This document shows positions 1 through 12,230 of a stretch of 64,000 nt of DNA, piece after piece (the stretch's first letter is position 1; every line of letters starts with the position of its first letter). A program made the translations under genes and the position numbers. Source of the DNA: Thecaphora thlaspeos (lineage: Eukaryota; Basidiomycota; Ustilaginomycetes; Urocystidales; Glomosporiaceae); assembly GCA_900291925.1 (NCBI GenBank), contig UWYS01000003.1, forward strand, positions 992,001-1,056,000, given 5' to 3'. The notes below the pieces were generated by a model. The model saw only the letters and a list, made by a program, of their open reading frames with translations, was not told where the DNA came from and searched no databases.

Positions 1-467
1 GGAGAGGGCAGACAGCACACCGGTGCAGTAGCCGGCGTAGACCTGTTCATCATCCGGGCATACGAGGCCGTCATCGCGGTCGAGGGCTGCGCAAAGATAC
101 AAGAGCAGCGAGATATGAGGTCAGCCAGGCGGTGCTATATGAGCTCCGGCTTTTCCCAAAAATGAGGTCGCTCACCTTCGAGGACCAGACCAATGTTAGC
201 GGCCGCCACAATGGCTCCATTAAGTGCGGCATTCGTGTAGCCCGTCTGCTCGTGGTATCTTGCCATCGACGCAAAGGACTGCACCGCGGAGCGCGGAGGA
301 CAGCAATCGAGCTCGACATGGCTGAGGCTATCGACATCTTCCAGCAGCGCTTTCGAGGACAGCTCGACGAAGGTGGAAAGCGTAGACGACGAACTCGACC
401 TGTCGAGCAGCGTCCGGCAGAGCGCCGAGGTCGGCAGACACTGCGGGCCGAGAACGATTACCTGCAT
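1..467 (-). CDS. Non-reducing polyketide synthase, N-terminal SAT domain only (runs off left edge)
   Basis: Only the first part of the gene is inside the window. Exon 1 runs 467 to 176 from an ATG at 467, and exon 2 runs 86 to the window edge. The 89-base intron has GTGAGC at its 5' end and GCGCAG at its 3' end, and splicing it keeps a single frame. Exon 2 contains AGYCTGVLSAL, which fits the GxCxG active-site motif of starter-unit ACP transacylase (SAT) domains of fungal non-reducing PKSs; the Cys would carry the starter acyl group. Upstream residues also fit a SAT fold. The gene is divergent from the PKS at 3735. KS, AT, PT, ACP and release domains should lie to the left of this window but cannot be seen. 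The SAT call is good; product and full domain set are unknown. Confidence 0.75.
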
Positions 468-3400
468 CTCGGGCGTTGTTGCGTGCAGAGAGAAGGAAGG
501 GCGGGTCCGGTATGGCCAGCGAACGGAGCGTTTCGAAGAAGGCGGAGCGAGACCAGCTGCGGCTCCAATATCGAAAAGGATGGCGTTCGGGGCGGGGTTA
601 AGTCGAAATGAAGTTGCCGGTAAGGAAAGGCGGTCAATGATGAAGAGGACAGCGCGAATAACGCAGAGAATGGCACAGGTTGACGATGGGTGGTAAACGG
701 GTTTGACCACCACGGCTCGGAACCCCCTCTGACTCTTATACTCTGGCCCAGGAAGCTGCGGGCCCTCCACTCCTCTTGTCTTTTGCCGAAGTAGCGGCGG
801 AGTTGAGTACCGGCCAGTCCGACAAAGACTTGCGCCTGACAGGAGCCAGGGACGAGGGCCCTGAGGCGGAAGGATGCGTCGGCTGGCAGCGCAAGACTTC
901 GATCGGCAAAGGCGGGAGCAAGGGCAGGGCCTACGGGATGCAAAGAGCTAGAGTCTGCTCACATCCGGTCTCAGGCCTGGATGTACCAGATCGTGGGATG
1001 CTGGGCTTGACGATGGTCAAGAGAGATCGGCAGCAAGTGTCCGCGAAGGTGGCGGATGGCGTAACCGTCGTCAGGTCCCTGGCCGAATCCGGCCTGCTCG
1101 GCGCTATTATCCGCCAAGTACCGCTGTCTCGACAGGTCATCGTACCCAGGTCCACAGGGGTGGGTGCTGAGACTGAGGGGGGAGGAGGGCAATGCAATCT
1201 CTCTGTCCACAGAGGCTACATAGCCCTGGATTCAATCGTCCTGCTGAGGGGGCAGGGTCCGTGAACCTGAATGACGACTTCCGGAAAGGGACCAAGAAAG
1301 TGAATGACAGGCAGGAGAGAGGTTGCTGCTGCATGTACGAGTGTTCCCGAAGACAAACCCTGATGCCGAAGAAGCCGTCGCCGCCACGACAACATGGCTA
1401 CCTGGGTGCTGTCTAGCAGCTGTCCAAGGAGGCCGAGACAGAAGTTCTCCAGCCCTTGTAGTTACTCACGATGATGATGGATCAAGCTGTGTTTTCGTTG
1501 CCAGGTACTGTATCCAGCAGCCTGGCGATTGACCCCTTGTCGTCCATGCAGGCGAGCTCTTTCTCTTGTCGCGCAAGTTGAGCCGCGGATCTCGTAAGCA
1601 AGGCCTGTTTCTTGGAAGGCCTTGTGTCAAACGCAGTTCTTGGAAGACACTGAGTCAAACGCAAAGGAGAGGCAGCCTGGGTGAAGGTTCAGCAGAGAGC
1701 AGAAGCGCAAGGATGGGGACAATGACGTCGTTGCGATGGAGCGACGATCGGGCCCCAGTCGCGAACTGAACAAATCCGACCGAGGGTCGGTGGGAGGAGG
1801 GCCCAGGGACGATAGAGGGCGTTGCTTGCATGCGACAAGTGCAGCCGTCGAGTTGGGTGCAGTGAGGCTCAGATGGCCGAAGTGAGGTGCAACGACGGGC
1901 GGGTGAAGGGCAGAAGGAGACGAGGCAAGAAAGAGGTGCGCTGTCGCTGTGGAATGTGAGGCCGATTAGACGCTTCCCTTTCGGATCCGCACGCGGAACT
2001 GGAAAATCGCGGCGCGCCCCTCTCGAGACGCTTCCCTTTCGGATCCGCACGCGGAAATCGAAAATCGCGGCGCGCCCCTCTCGATTCCAGCCGCCTCGCC
2101 ACCGCGCGCCCAGCGACCGCCTTCCATCCCGTCCTCATCCATTGCTCGCACCGTCCTCGACACCATCGGAAGCATCGTTGGCTAGTCCTCCCGCCTTCTG
2201 TCGCCATGCATCGAAAAACGCTTCTACTGCTTGATCGGCACTGCAGAAGGACGAGGCTGCTACATACCTTGCTGTAGCACCGTAACCGTGCAGAAGCGCG
2301 AGTTGTGGAACTCCAGCTCCAGCTACTAGTCAGGACTGTACAACGGTCGTAGCCGCTCATACCGGCCCGGAAGAAAGAGGACGCTGATCCGTGTCGAGGG
2401 ACTGACAGCAGCATCCAGGGTGAGTACATGAGAGCTCGCCGGGGCCTGCGCCCTTCAACATCCAAAGGGGGGGCGCCAAGTTGACCTCGCTTCCTCAGCT
2501 TTCTCATTGCGGCGGCTGCAAATTGCGACATTCCTCGTTCGACAGCTGCCAGAGCAGGAAGGTCCGTGGTGAGCCATACCACCACTCGTCCATTCAGGGC
2601 CAGCACCGAATACATACATCGTCGACTCTTTGAGGTACGGCAGACAGGGACGGGACGGGGTGGACAAGATTCTGCTCGGATCGGCACGGCAGCCGCGAGC
2701 TGGATGCGCACCCGCATTCCACCTGTCAGGCTGTGCATTTGCGCCTTGCGCACTGGCGGCGGCTCGCTACAGTACACCGTCATACGTGCCTCATCTCGCC
2801 ACTTCATTCTAAGCGTAGGCACCAGAGGATCCTAGCTGTCAGACGGACATCGGCTCGTCTAGTCACCACGCCACGGCCTTCATCGCCGCCTAATCCGTTC
2901 CCGTCCGACTGCTCCGGGCTCTTTCCCCCTCTCGAGGTGGTTTCAGTAGGTACCTTCCTTGGCCCTCTGCTCCTCACCCCTCCGACCGGCCGTGAAAGCT
3001 CAGGCCTCTGGCGAACAGTAATCCGGCTGGACCCTGGGATCGCCTTCGTCGCCTCAAGGCTTCCGAGCATTTTGCAGGGACCCTCTACTACTGTACGCCA
3101 GCGAGACCGCTGCATGTTCGCACGAAGCAAGCTCACCCACCTCCTTCTTCCCCTGAATTCCGTCCCCCGGCCGCATCCGCTAGAAGATGACCCCGACTAC
3201 ATGCCTTTCTTGCCCGGTAAGTTCTTTCGATGCACCAGGCTCTGGCACGCCTTCAACTTTGTTCCTTGACTTTCCTATCTTCCTCGTAGCTTGCTCCCCA
3301 GCCACATCCGTCAGTCGTGGCCATCCTTCGTCGTCAGTAACTTGCGCCAGTGAGGGTCAGCGCTGCAGGCCTATTCTCGATGACGCCGCGACTGCCGACG

Positions 3401-3734
3401 CTCTCGACACCATGGCGAGGTGCGCGATCTGCTTGGCATTGTTTCCTCGCCCGTTCCGCTTTTCCGAATGCAGCCTGCTTGTTCTCCAGGTGGGGTGTAA
3501 CGCACCAAGCAACGAGGCCGTACGAAACGGAGAAGCGGTTGACCACAATGGTGGTACCGCCGGCAACAGTGAGAAGGCCAGAATGCTTGCCCCACAGCCT
3601 GTCCTTCGAGACACCTCGTCTTGGTATAAGAGTGCTTCCTCGTTTTCGTGGCAGAACTGACTGACTCGCCCACGTTTCCGCAGACACAACACCCATCCCC
3701 TAGACCTCAACCACCACGTCGGCAATCTGCAGTC
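468..3734. other. Intergenic spacer between two divergent PKS genes
   Basis: This 3.3-kb stretch separates the two PKS start codons. Open frames on both strands have no recognisable domain, and several of the longest lack an ATG. It contains a 58-bp tandem duplication at 1968-2083 and a looser pair of about 27-base repeats at 1610-1665. Each PKS has the same 10-mer GTATAAGAGT upstream of its start, at 3624-3633 on the plus strand and 741-732 on the minus strand, a possible TATA region. A tract ending TTTCCGCAG at 3675-3683 resembles a 3' splice site, so a 5' UTR intron or an upstream exon of the right-hand PKS is possible. Confidence 0.5.
1968..2083. repeat. 58-bp tandem duplication
   Basis: Two adjacent 58-base units (1968-2025 and 2026-2083) begin AGACGCTTCCCTTTCGGATC and differ at only about three positions near their middle. 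Such high identity suggests a recent duplication. It lies in the spacer between the divergent PKS genes, in no supported coding frame. Confidence 0.85.
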
Positions 3735-6700
3735 ATGGTCCTGAGTCAGAACGACGCCGCCGAGCTGGCCAGGTCTCCCCTCTCCTACATCGAGCAAAGG
3801 CCGCGTGCCCTTCACATCGGGGCCAGCCTCATTCCCGGCCTCGACGCCGGTCTGAGGTGGAGACAGATCACCATCCTCGCAGAAAGGAGCTACAAGGTCA
3901 AGGCCTTTACCGAGGCGGCAATCAAGGCAATCAGGAAGTCGATCCAGGCCGTCAATGCCTCCTCGCTCCGCCAGGAGCAGGCGCCACTGAGCTCAGGCGA
4001 CAACCTCTCCCTCCTTTTCCTCTCCGAGATGGACGAGGAGACACTGTTCGAGCTCAGCTACGCTCTCGAGGTCACCTTTTACCTCGCCACGATCCTTGGA
4101 TCGCTCAGCGCCGTCCCGACCCTGCGGTATGCGGCCCGAAAATTCGAGTACGAGCATATCGCCGCCTACGGCGCCGTTTCCGGCCCCTTGTGCCGCGATG
4201 TCCTGGAGCGAGCTCGTAACGAGTCCGAGCTGATGTTCAAGGGCATCGAGGCCGTCAAGCTGGCCGCCATTCTCGGCTTCGCGGTCCGCAAATTTCAAAC
4301 CGCCGGCAACGTCGCCGTTCTCGTCAAAGGGACGCCTCCGTCCTCTTTGCAGCCGATGGTCAGGATTGGCACTGCGGTCGACGGTTCTGCCATTTACTCT
4401 GCCGCTCGCGACGTCACGCTCGGCATCCAGCGAGACCTCAACGCATCCGGCGATGGATACGCGGTGATCCTCGGACCGAAGCACCTGATCGAGCCGAGCA
4501 CGTTCCAGCAGGTCCAGGCTGCCACACTCGAGGTCTACGAAGCGGGAAGCCTCCGGCCCAGGTCGTTCCACAGCGAAGACGCCGCCCAGTCTCTCCGAGG
4601 TGCGCTCGAGCTATCCCTTAGCGATTTCGAGGCTCACCAGAAGGCGATCGAATCGGTCCATATATCCCACGAGCCGGCCGCTGGGCCTTCGTCTGCCCCT
4701 GGCGACAGCCCCAAGGTCGAGTTTGTCGGCTGTACCCACGAATTCGTCAAGGATCATGTCCAGATCTGCCGCGAGGTGGCCGGTGTCCAGGTCCGACCCT
4801 CGACACTAGACTCGGGTCGTCCGATCAGCTCCGACCCCTCTCGCCGCCCCACCAAAGCATCGGCCGTCGTCGGCACCCCGGCCGGCGAGGTCGCCATCGT
4901 CGGCCTTGGCTGCCACGTCCCCGGCGCCGAGGGACACGACGACTTCTGGAAGCTGCTTCAAGACGGCCTCGACGTCCACCAGCCCGTCCCTGAGCGCCTT
5001 TTCAACCTTCAGGACTACAAGAGCGCCAGCTACCGCGACCGCAACACACTTCGGGCTAACCACTGCAACGTGCTCGACAGGCCCGAGGTCTTTGATCCCG
5101 CTTTCTTCGGAATCGACGAGGATTTCGCCCTCAAGATGGATCCGCAGCAGAGGCTCGCTCTCAAAGTCGTCCACGACACCCTCGGGACCGCAGCCTACCA
5201 CCCCAAGGCGTCGCCGTCGTACGACCCCGTGGGCATGGGAGTCTTTGTTGGCGTCTGCTCAGACGACTATCGCGAGAATGTCTCGATCGACATCCAGAAG
5301 GGCTTCACCGATGGCACCTTCCGAGCCCAGATCGCCAACCGCATCTCGAGCTTCTACGGATGGAAGGGACCCTCGGTCACTTTGGACACGGCGTGTTCAT
5401 CTGCCCTGGTGGCCATCGAGAGCGCCTGTTCCTACCTCGCCGCCGGCAAATGCAACGCCGCCATCGCCGGAGGAGTCAATGTCCTCACCCAGCCGCAGAT
5501 TTTCATCGGCCTCGACCGTGGCTTCTTCCTCAACAGCACAGGCCAGTGCAAGACATTCGACGAGGGCGGCGATGGATACAGCCGCGCCGATGCAGTATCC
5601 TTTGTGATGCTCAAGAGGATGCAGGACGCCGTCGCCGAGGGCGATCGGATCCTGGGCACCATCTGCTCGGCCGCCACCAATCACAGCGGCGAGTCGCACT
5701 CCATCACTCACCCCCACGCTCCCACCCAGCGACGCCTCTACGAGGCCAACATGCTCGCGGCCGGACTCCGACCGTCGCAGCTGGCATACCTCGAGTGCCA
5801 TGGCACGGGCACACAGGCGGGCGACGGCCAGGAGATGGCCGGCATCCTCTCGGTCTTTGGCAAGGACGTTGAGCGAACCGACCAGCTGATCGTCGGCTCG
5901 GCCAAGGCGAATGTCGGCCACTCGGGGTCGGCTTCCGGTGCGACGTCGCTCGTCAAGACGCTTATGTGCCTCGACAAGCAGCGCATCCCACCGCACGTCG
6001 GCATCAAGGGCGTGATGAACAAGGGCTTCGGCGATCTTTCGCGCATCAACATCCCGATCGGAGGGGCCGAGATGAAGAGCGTCGAAGGTAGGCCGCGATA
6101 CGCGATGGTCAGCAACTTTAGCGCCGCCGGTGGCAATACTAACATGGTCGTTCGCGAGGGCCGCGCATCCACCCCTCGCGCCGTCACCGGACTCGGCTAT
6201 GTCATCCGCGCCGACAGCCTCGACTCACGCAAGCAGATCTTCGTCATCTCGGCCAAGAGTCCCACGTCGCTATCTGCGCTCATCGTCAAGTACGTCGACC
6301 TCATCAAGAGCGGCGACATCACCCTCTCCGAGCTGTGCTACAACTCGACCGGCCGCAGGCTTCATCAGAGCTTGCGTGTCAGCGGCATCGTGGCCAGCCT
6401 CAACGAGGCGAGGAAACTGCTCGAGTCGCAGACGGTCGATGAGACGTCGCCCGCGGTCCAGGCCCCCGGCAGGCTTGGCTTCATTTTCTCCGGCCAGGGC
6501 TCGCAGTACGTCAACATGGCGAGGGAGCTGTATAACTGCGTGCCGCACTTCCGTTGGTGCATGCAGCGTTGCAGCCGCATCGCCGTCGGCTTTGGCTACC
6601 CGGACTTTCTAGACGCCATCTACCCGGAGGCCGCGGGCGCCAACGAGGCAGAGGTGCCCGCTCCCACCCCCTACCAGAACCAGGTCGGCATCTTTGCGCT

Positions 6701-9700
6701 CGAGTACAGCCTGGCGCAGCTGTGGCTCAGCTGGGGACTGACGCCATCGGTGGTGGCCGGCCACAGCCTCGGCGAATACGCCGGCCTGTGCATCGTCGGT
6801 GTGCTCTCGTTGCACGACGCCCTCTACTTGGTGGCGACGCGTGCCACGATGATGGTCGAACACTGCAAAGCCGGCGTTTCTGGCATGCTCGCCGTCCGCG
6901 ACACCCCGGTCAAGGTCAACGAGGTGCTCAGCCTGGCTGGCGTCAAAAACTGCGAGATCGCCTGCTGCAACGGTCCGCAGGACACCGTCGTTGCCGGCCC
7001 GCTCGACTCGATCGATGCTGTAGCCAAGGCCTTCGAGGATGCCAAGGTCAAGGTCTTCCGGGTCTCGGTGCCGTATGCCTTCCACTCGGCAGCCATCGAG
7101 CCGCTCCTCGCTCCCTTCAGCGAGGCAGTCAAGAAGGTCAGGTTCAGCGCGCCACAAGTCGCCGTTCTCTCCAATGTCCACGGAAGGGTTGTTCAGAGCG
7201 GCGAAGCGGACGTCTTCAACGGCGAATACCTCTTGGCCCATGCCCGGCAGGTCGTCCGCTTCGGCGAATCTGTCAGGGACTACCCCTGTGCGGAGGAGAA
7301 CGCCGATGCCAAGCTCCAGTGGCTCGAGATCGGACCGCATCCCATCTCGCTGCCAATGGTCAAGGGAGTCTTGGCCAACATGGGCAGGCCCACCGAGCCA
7401 AGCGCTCTGATCGCCTCGCTGAAGAAGGGCAGCGACTCGTACGTCAGCCTGCTGACCGCCGTCAACGCCCTATTCCAGCAGGGCTTCAACATCCGCTGGC
7501 CCAACTTCCACGTCGGCACCGATACCGTCGCGCGTACCATCGAGATGCCCGCCTATCCCTTCGATGAGAAGAAGTTCTGGCAGCCCTTCCAGGACCGCGG
7601 CCTGCGAGACCACCTCGTCAAGCCTCGCCCGTCGCTCATCTCTCGCGCCCCTCCAAGGGCACGCCGTGAGAAGCGCGTGGATAAGAAGGGAGGAAAGAAG
7701 ACCTCTACGTCTTCTGTCCGAGCCGGCCGCTCGAAGTACACACTGCTGTCCGGCGCAGCCGTCAGCGGCTCGATAGCGACAGACGACCTTAGCTTCCTAA
7801 TCGACACGAGCCGCGAACCATCAGAGGCGCTGATCATGGGACACCTGATCCGCGGCAAGGGCATGATGTCGGCCACGCTCATCTCGGAGCTGGCTCTCGA
7901 GGTCGGCTACTACGTCATTGGCCTGGAGAACCCGACGCGTGCGCCCGAGATGACCACTTTCCAGCTGCGCAACGTCAACATGTACTCGCCCTTCCTCAAG
8001 GACGCCGGCGAGAAGGTCGGCTTGCAGGTCAAGGTCCGCGGCACACTGCGGAGCGCCGAGGGTCTCCATGTCGAGCTCTTCACCGCCAAGGACGCCAGGC
8101 GCGCTGCCTCTCATCACGCCAGCTGCTACGTCCACATAGACGACGGACAGATCGAGCGCGAGTGGAAGGATATCGGATCGATGATCGAAGGCCGCATCGA
8201 GAGCCTGCGGAAGAACGCCGAGAGCTGCTTCCGCAAGAAGCTGGCCTACCAGCTCTTTGAGAACGTCGTCGAGTACACCGACATCTACCGCGGCATGGAC
8301 CAGATCTACATGACCGAGGCTGGCGACGAGGCTGCCTCGGTCGTGGTTCGATCCATGCAGCCAACGGCCAGATTCGTCTGCGATCCGGCCCTGCAGGATT
8401 CCTTCGGACAACTGTGAGTTCCAGCGGCCGTTTTCTTCCTCAAGCCGACGACAATCTATTTCAGTCTTGTCAGCTTGCTGACCTACTCCTTACCCCTGTT
8501 CTTGACCGACACTGAATTCCTCCGGCTCTTATCGCCATTAGCTCCGGCTTTATCCCAAACGTCGGCATCGTCGATGGCGACCACGTCGCGATCGCCAACG
8601 GAATCCGTTCGATCCACTTCAGCCAGGCGCTGATCAACATCAATGCCGACGCGACAGCGTCCGACGGACCGTACCACACCTACTGCCGGATGGTCGACGA
8701 GTCGCCCAACAGCGACGGCGTCTACGTCGGCGACATCTACATCACCGATCCGCAGGGACGCTACCTCGGTCTCTTTGGCGGCGTCCAGTTCAAGCGGGTC
8801 AAGAAGGGAATCCTCGATAGGCTGATGGGCTTTGGTGGAAGCACTGCCGCCAGCTCCAATGCGGCGCCGAAGGCGGCACCCAAGGCCGTTCCGGTCGCTG
8901 CTGTCAAGGCTGGTTAGTACACTGGCGATCTGGCCGCACCTCTTAGTCTTTTCTTCTTCGAATGAAATCATCATGCTGTTTTGCCAATCTGTACTCATTC
9001 AATACCTGTGTCTTCTTGCGTTTTGATGCTTGCGTTCCGCTACCAGATACGAAGACGACTGGTGTCGAGCTTGTCGATCCGATGGCCGTACACGTACCCA
9101 AGAAGGCTGTAGCCGTCACATCTCAGCCTGCTCGTTCCTCCATTTCGGAGCAAGCTCGCATCAAAAATGTTGTCCTGCCGACGCTTCCTCAAGCCGAGCT
9201 AGTCCGGCTCTCGCCTGCTGGAGTCCGCAACGCTACGCCGCTCGTCCTCTTCCCAGATGGCTCCGGCTCGCCATACACGTATCTCGATCTAGCCGCCTCT
9301 CTCGCCCCATCTAGCGAAACGCTAGCTTTCCAATCACCCTTCTTCGACGACTGTCACTCCTGGACGGGAGGACTGGACCAACTCGTCTCTCTCTACGTCA
9401 CATCTCTCGTCGTGCACTTTCCCACACCCACCAAACTCAAGTTGGGAGGATGGAGTATTGGAGGTCTCATCGCTCTGGAAGTCTGCTCGAGAGGCTACTC
9501 GATCGATCAAGTGACGCTTATCGATTCACCCATCCCAGACCCAGTGGTACCGCTCAACGAAACGACACTCGATGGTATTATCCGCACCATTCGAAAATCC
9601 GTCGGTTCGAGCGCTGCAGAGAGACAGGATAAGGTGGAGAGACACTTCCGAAATTGCGTAGGCAAGTTGGCGGGAGAGAGGGTGGGACCGCGTCTCCTGG

Positions 9701-9900
9701 ACGGCGTGAAAGGGGTGAACAAGGTGCTCTTGGTGGATGCGACGATCAAGCTGTCGTTTCAGGGTGTCATGTCGGACGATCTGCAGAGGTGGAAGAAGGT
9801 CCTCGGTGAGCAGGTCGATGTTCAAGTGCAGAGGATAGAGGCGGACCATGCAACTATCGTCAGGAAGCCGGCGGTGCTTGAGCTCGCTAGGTGTATGTAG
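3735..9900 (+). CDS. Non-reducing polyketide synthase: SAT-like, KS, AT, PT, TE; no ACP seen
   Basis: Exons are 3735-8413, 8542-8912 and 9047-9900. Both introns are GT-AG and phase-consistent, giving 1967 residues. The open frame extends left to 3648, but the ATG at 3735 is the first ATG in it. The ketosynthase begins near residue 385, with Cys554 in DTACSS and His motifs ECHGTGT and NVGHS. The acyltransferase has Ser1011 in GHSLGEYAG. The product-template domain has likely catalytic His1370 (MGH) and Asp1555 (DSFGQLSGF), the latter spanning the first splice junction. The C-terminal thioesterase has Ser1820 in GWSIGG and His1951 in DHATIV. The N-terminal 350 residues look like a diverged SAT domain, with GAVSG where GxCxG is expected. 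Between PT and TE is an Ala/Lys/Val-rich linker with no ACP DSL motif. The expected product is an aromatic polyketide. Carrier protein and exact product are unknown. Confidence 0.88.
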
Positions 9901-10337
9901 TTTGGCTTGGCGAATTGTAGAGGTCAAGTTCGAGAGAGGATCCCTCGACTCATCGGCTTGTGTGGCAAGTACGTCTCGCCCGCTTTCTGGTCTGCTGGCT
10001 TTCGTCCCTGGCCGACGCCGTGCTGAAGCAGATGGATTCCTTCCTACTGCGCTGAAATAGACACTCATTTCACCAGCCTGTTCAATCAACAAGGACGTAT
10101 TCATATAACACTCTCTTTTCAGTGATACCGGGAAATCGTCACCACAGCCGAACCCGTCAGACCTCGCCACTCATCAGCCAGAATCATTTCGTCCCTGCTT
10201 GTACCAACCATATATTAAACGGAACACGCAGCGACAGCAAGAAATATTCATCGATGCCTACAAAACCGAAGGAAAAGGACATACGAACGTGGTGAACAGA
10301 AGCGCAGAACCCGGGAGCGTCCCGCTACGACCGAGGA
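9901..10337. other. Intergenic gap between convergent PKS and Ayg1-like genes
   Basis: This 437-base gap separates the stop codons of two convergent genes and should hold both 3' UTRs. It is locally AT-richer, with ATATATTAAACGG around 10209-10221. I see no gene in it. Confidence 0.6.
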
Positions 10338-12230
10338 TCAAGCCAATCTCTTCCAAAACTCTTCCACAAACGCACCTGAAGCCGGTTGACCCATATGACC
10401 TGAGCCTGGGAAGAGTCGAAGTGTGGCACCGTCTCCGTGCGTCGATAGCAAGATTGAGTCGTCTGTGTCGTCATCAATGGTAAATCGAGTGCAAGGTATT
10501 GATGAGCATGTCGACTGGAGCGTGTGAGAGAGCGAGACAGGGGAGAGAGGGGGAAAGGCTCACCGATAGGGAAAACAGTATCGTCCATACCGTTGACCAA
10601 CGTGAGGGGGGCTGATTTGGCGTCCAAAACACCCTGGGCCTTGAGAGAGTACTGTATGGAGTGCTTGGCGAATTGGTGCTTGTCCAGGTATCCGAAGACT
10701 TTCGAGAGAGGGCTCCACAGACTGTTGAGTGAGCAGAACAGGACCGTGAGTGCAGCGTTAGTGCGAGGAGTGAGCATCAAAGAACAAATGCGACTTGACG
10801 GTTCCTTGACTTACGCTACGGGGTATGCGAGGCGGTCTGCCGACTTGAGCCAGCTATCGTGGGCATCGCAAAGTCAACGCGAGAAGAGGGAGTCAGTCGC
10901 GGTGGTTGCCCGTCCGCCAATGAACCTTGATCCAGACCGAGGCGGCCGCACTCACTCAGGCTGGAAGGTATAGTGACTAGCCGTACCCTGCGCCAGTACA
11001 CCCTTCAACCTCTTCCTCTCGGACCTGGACATCTTTACGGCCCAATAGCTCCCCGTCGACGTCCCCCATGCGTAGATTTCATCTTTGTTCCACCTCCTCC
11101 CCTTGGCCTCTGCATGGATCCAATCCATCGTCATCTTCCACAGCTTAGCATCGTCATCTATGTGTTCACCAGTGATAGGAGCATCGCCGGTCCCGGGCAT
11201 GTCGATGTTGATCACGGTGTAACCCTGATCAACCAGACTGGCGACATCGATCAGTTGGCCCGTGCGATAGTGGTCCAATCCGGCGATCATCAGGACTACC
11301 TTGGAACGGGAGGAGCGAGAGCGAGAGGAAGTCTTTGGGGAGGTGATGTAGAGAGGGATTTCCTGCGAAAGCGCCGTAGAGGGTGCGTCGGTGAAGGGAA
11401 TAGAGAAGGACTCGAAGTGGTACTTCCCTAGCCTGATTTGAGTCGTTCGCATCGGTGGGGACGGTGCTGTCAGCGGGCGAGAACGGGTTGGCCTGATAAA
11501 GTGCCTCGATCACTGCTACTCACCTCATAGCGGCCTCGTACGCCTTCTTCTCCATAGACCACGCCTTGGCCTTGAGACGAGATTGGCTGACGGGACCGTA
11601 CCAAGGGAAGTAGGCCATGCGGTAGATCGAAGCAGCACGGCTGTCGGAAGAGGGGCAAACGAATGGGAAGCGCTTCGGCGTTGAGATGCGCTCTGACACT
11701 GCCGGCCTGCCAGTTTCGGCTGCTGTCATGAGCTCAACCTACAAGTACGTCTTGCTAGCAACGTCCCTTTTGCCTTGTTTCTCCTGTTGCTCTGACAGTT
11801 TTAGAACAGCATGAGCGGGTCCGAGGAACGGCTGAGCCCATTTGTCCTCGTCGAAATCGTCGGCCGTCTGGTTAGAGTACCTCTCGGTCAACGTATTGAA
11901 GATTGACTGAAAGTCGGAGTGGTTCGTCCACGATTCGAAGGGATAGACGCCGAACTTTGCCTGTCGGCCGCGGGAGTGAGAGACGAGCCAGCTTGTCGCT
12001 GTTAGTGACTTGAGGAGAACAGCCGTGTACCCTGGGCAACTTACGAGAGGATCCCACTTGGTCTTCCACAGCATGTCGATCGATTGATGCCACGGGTACT
12101 GGCTGTAGTCGTACTGCATGACCGTCTTGTAAGTGAAGTGGGTAGCTTCTGCAGCCTCGACGGAAAGACAAGGTGTCGCGACCACGGCTAGTGCCACGGC
12201 TTTGGCTAAGAAAGACACGCTGAAGAACAT
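10338..12230 (-). CDS. Ayg1-type alpha/beta hydrolase with signal peptide (pigment polyketide processing)
   Basis: Seven exons on the minus strand: 12230-12045, 11960-11743, 11640-11524, 11432-10956, 10853-10815, 10721-10564 and 10462-10338. All introns are GT-AG, 84-102 bases, and phase-consistent, giving 439 residues. The family includes Aspergillus Ayg1, which shortens the polyketide made by the melanin PKS by hydrolytic cleavage. Visible motifs are the nucleophile elbow GTSTGS (Ser299), a GLDHYRTGQ segment in the oxyanion region, NGMDD for the acid, and GHMGQP with His421 near the C-terminus. Residues 1-29 form a hydrophobic secretion signal ending in VEAAEA, so the enzyme probably enters the secretory pathway. 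It is convergent with the PKS at 3735, as expected for a pigment cluster. Exon junctions are inferred by eye; family assignment is strong. Confidence 0.85.

Noticed and set aside
1869..2822. 317-codon minus-strand open frame in the PKS spacer
   Set aside because: Starts with GTG, spans the 58-bp tandem duplication, and shows no domain or splice context. High GC makes such chance frames common.
3648..3734. Longer start for the right-hand PKS at 3648
   Set aside because: The codon at 3648 is GTG and the tract that follows resembles the end of an intron. The first ATG in the frame is at 3735.
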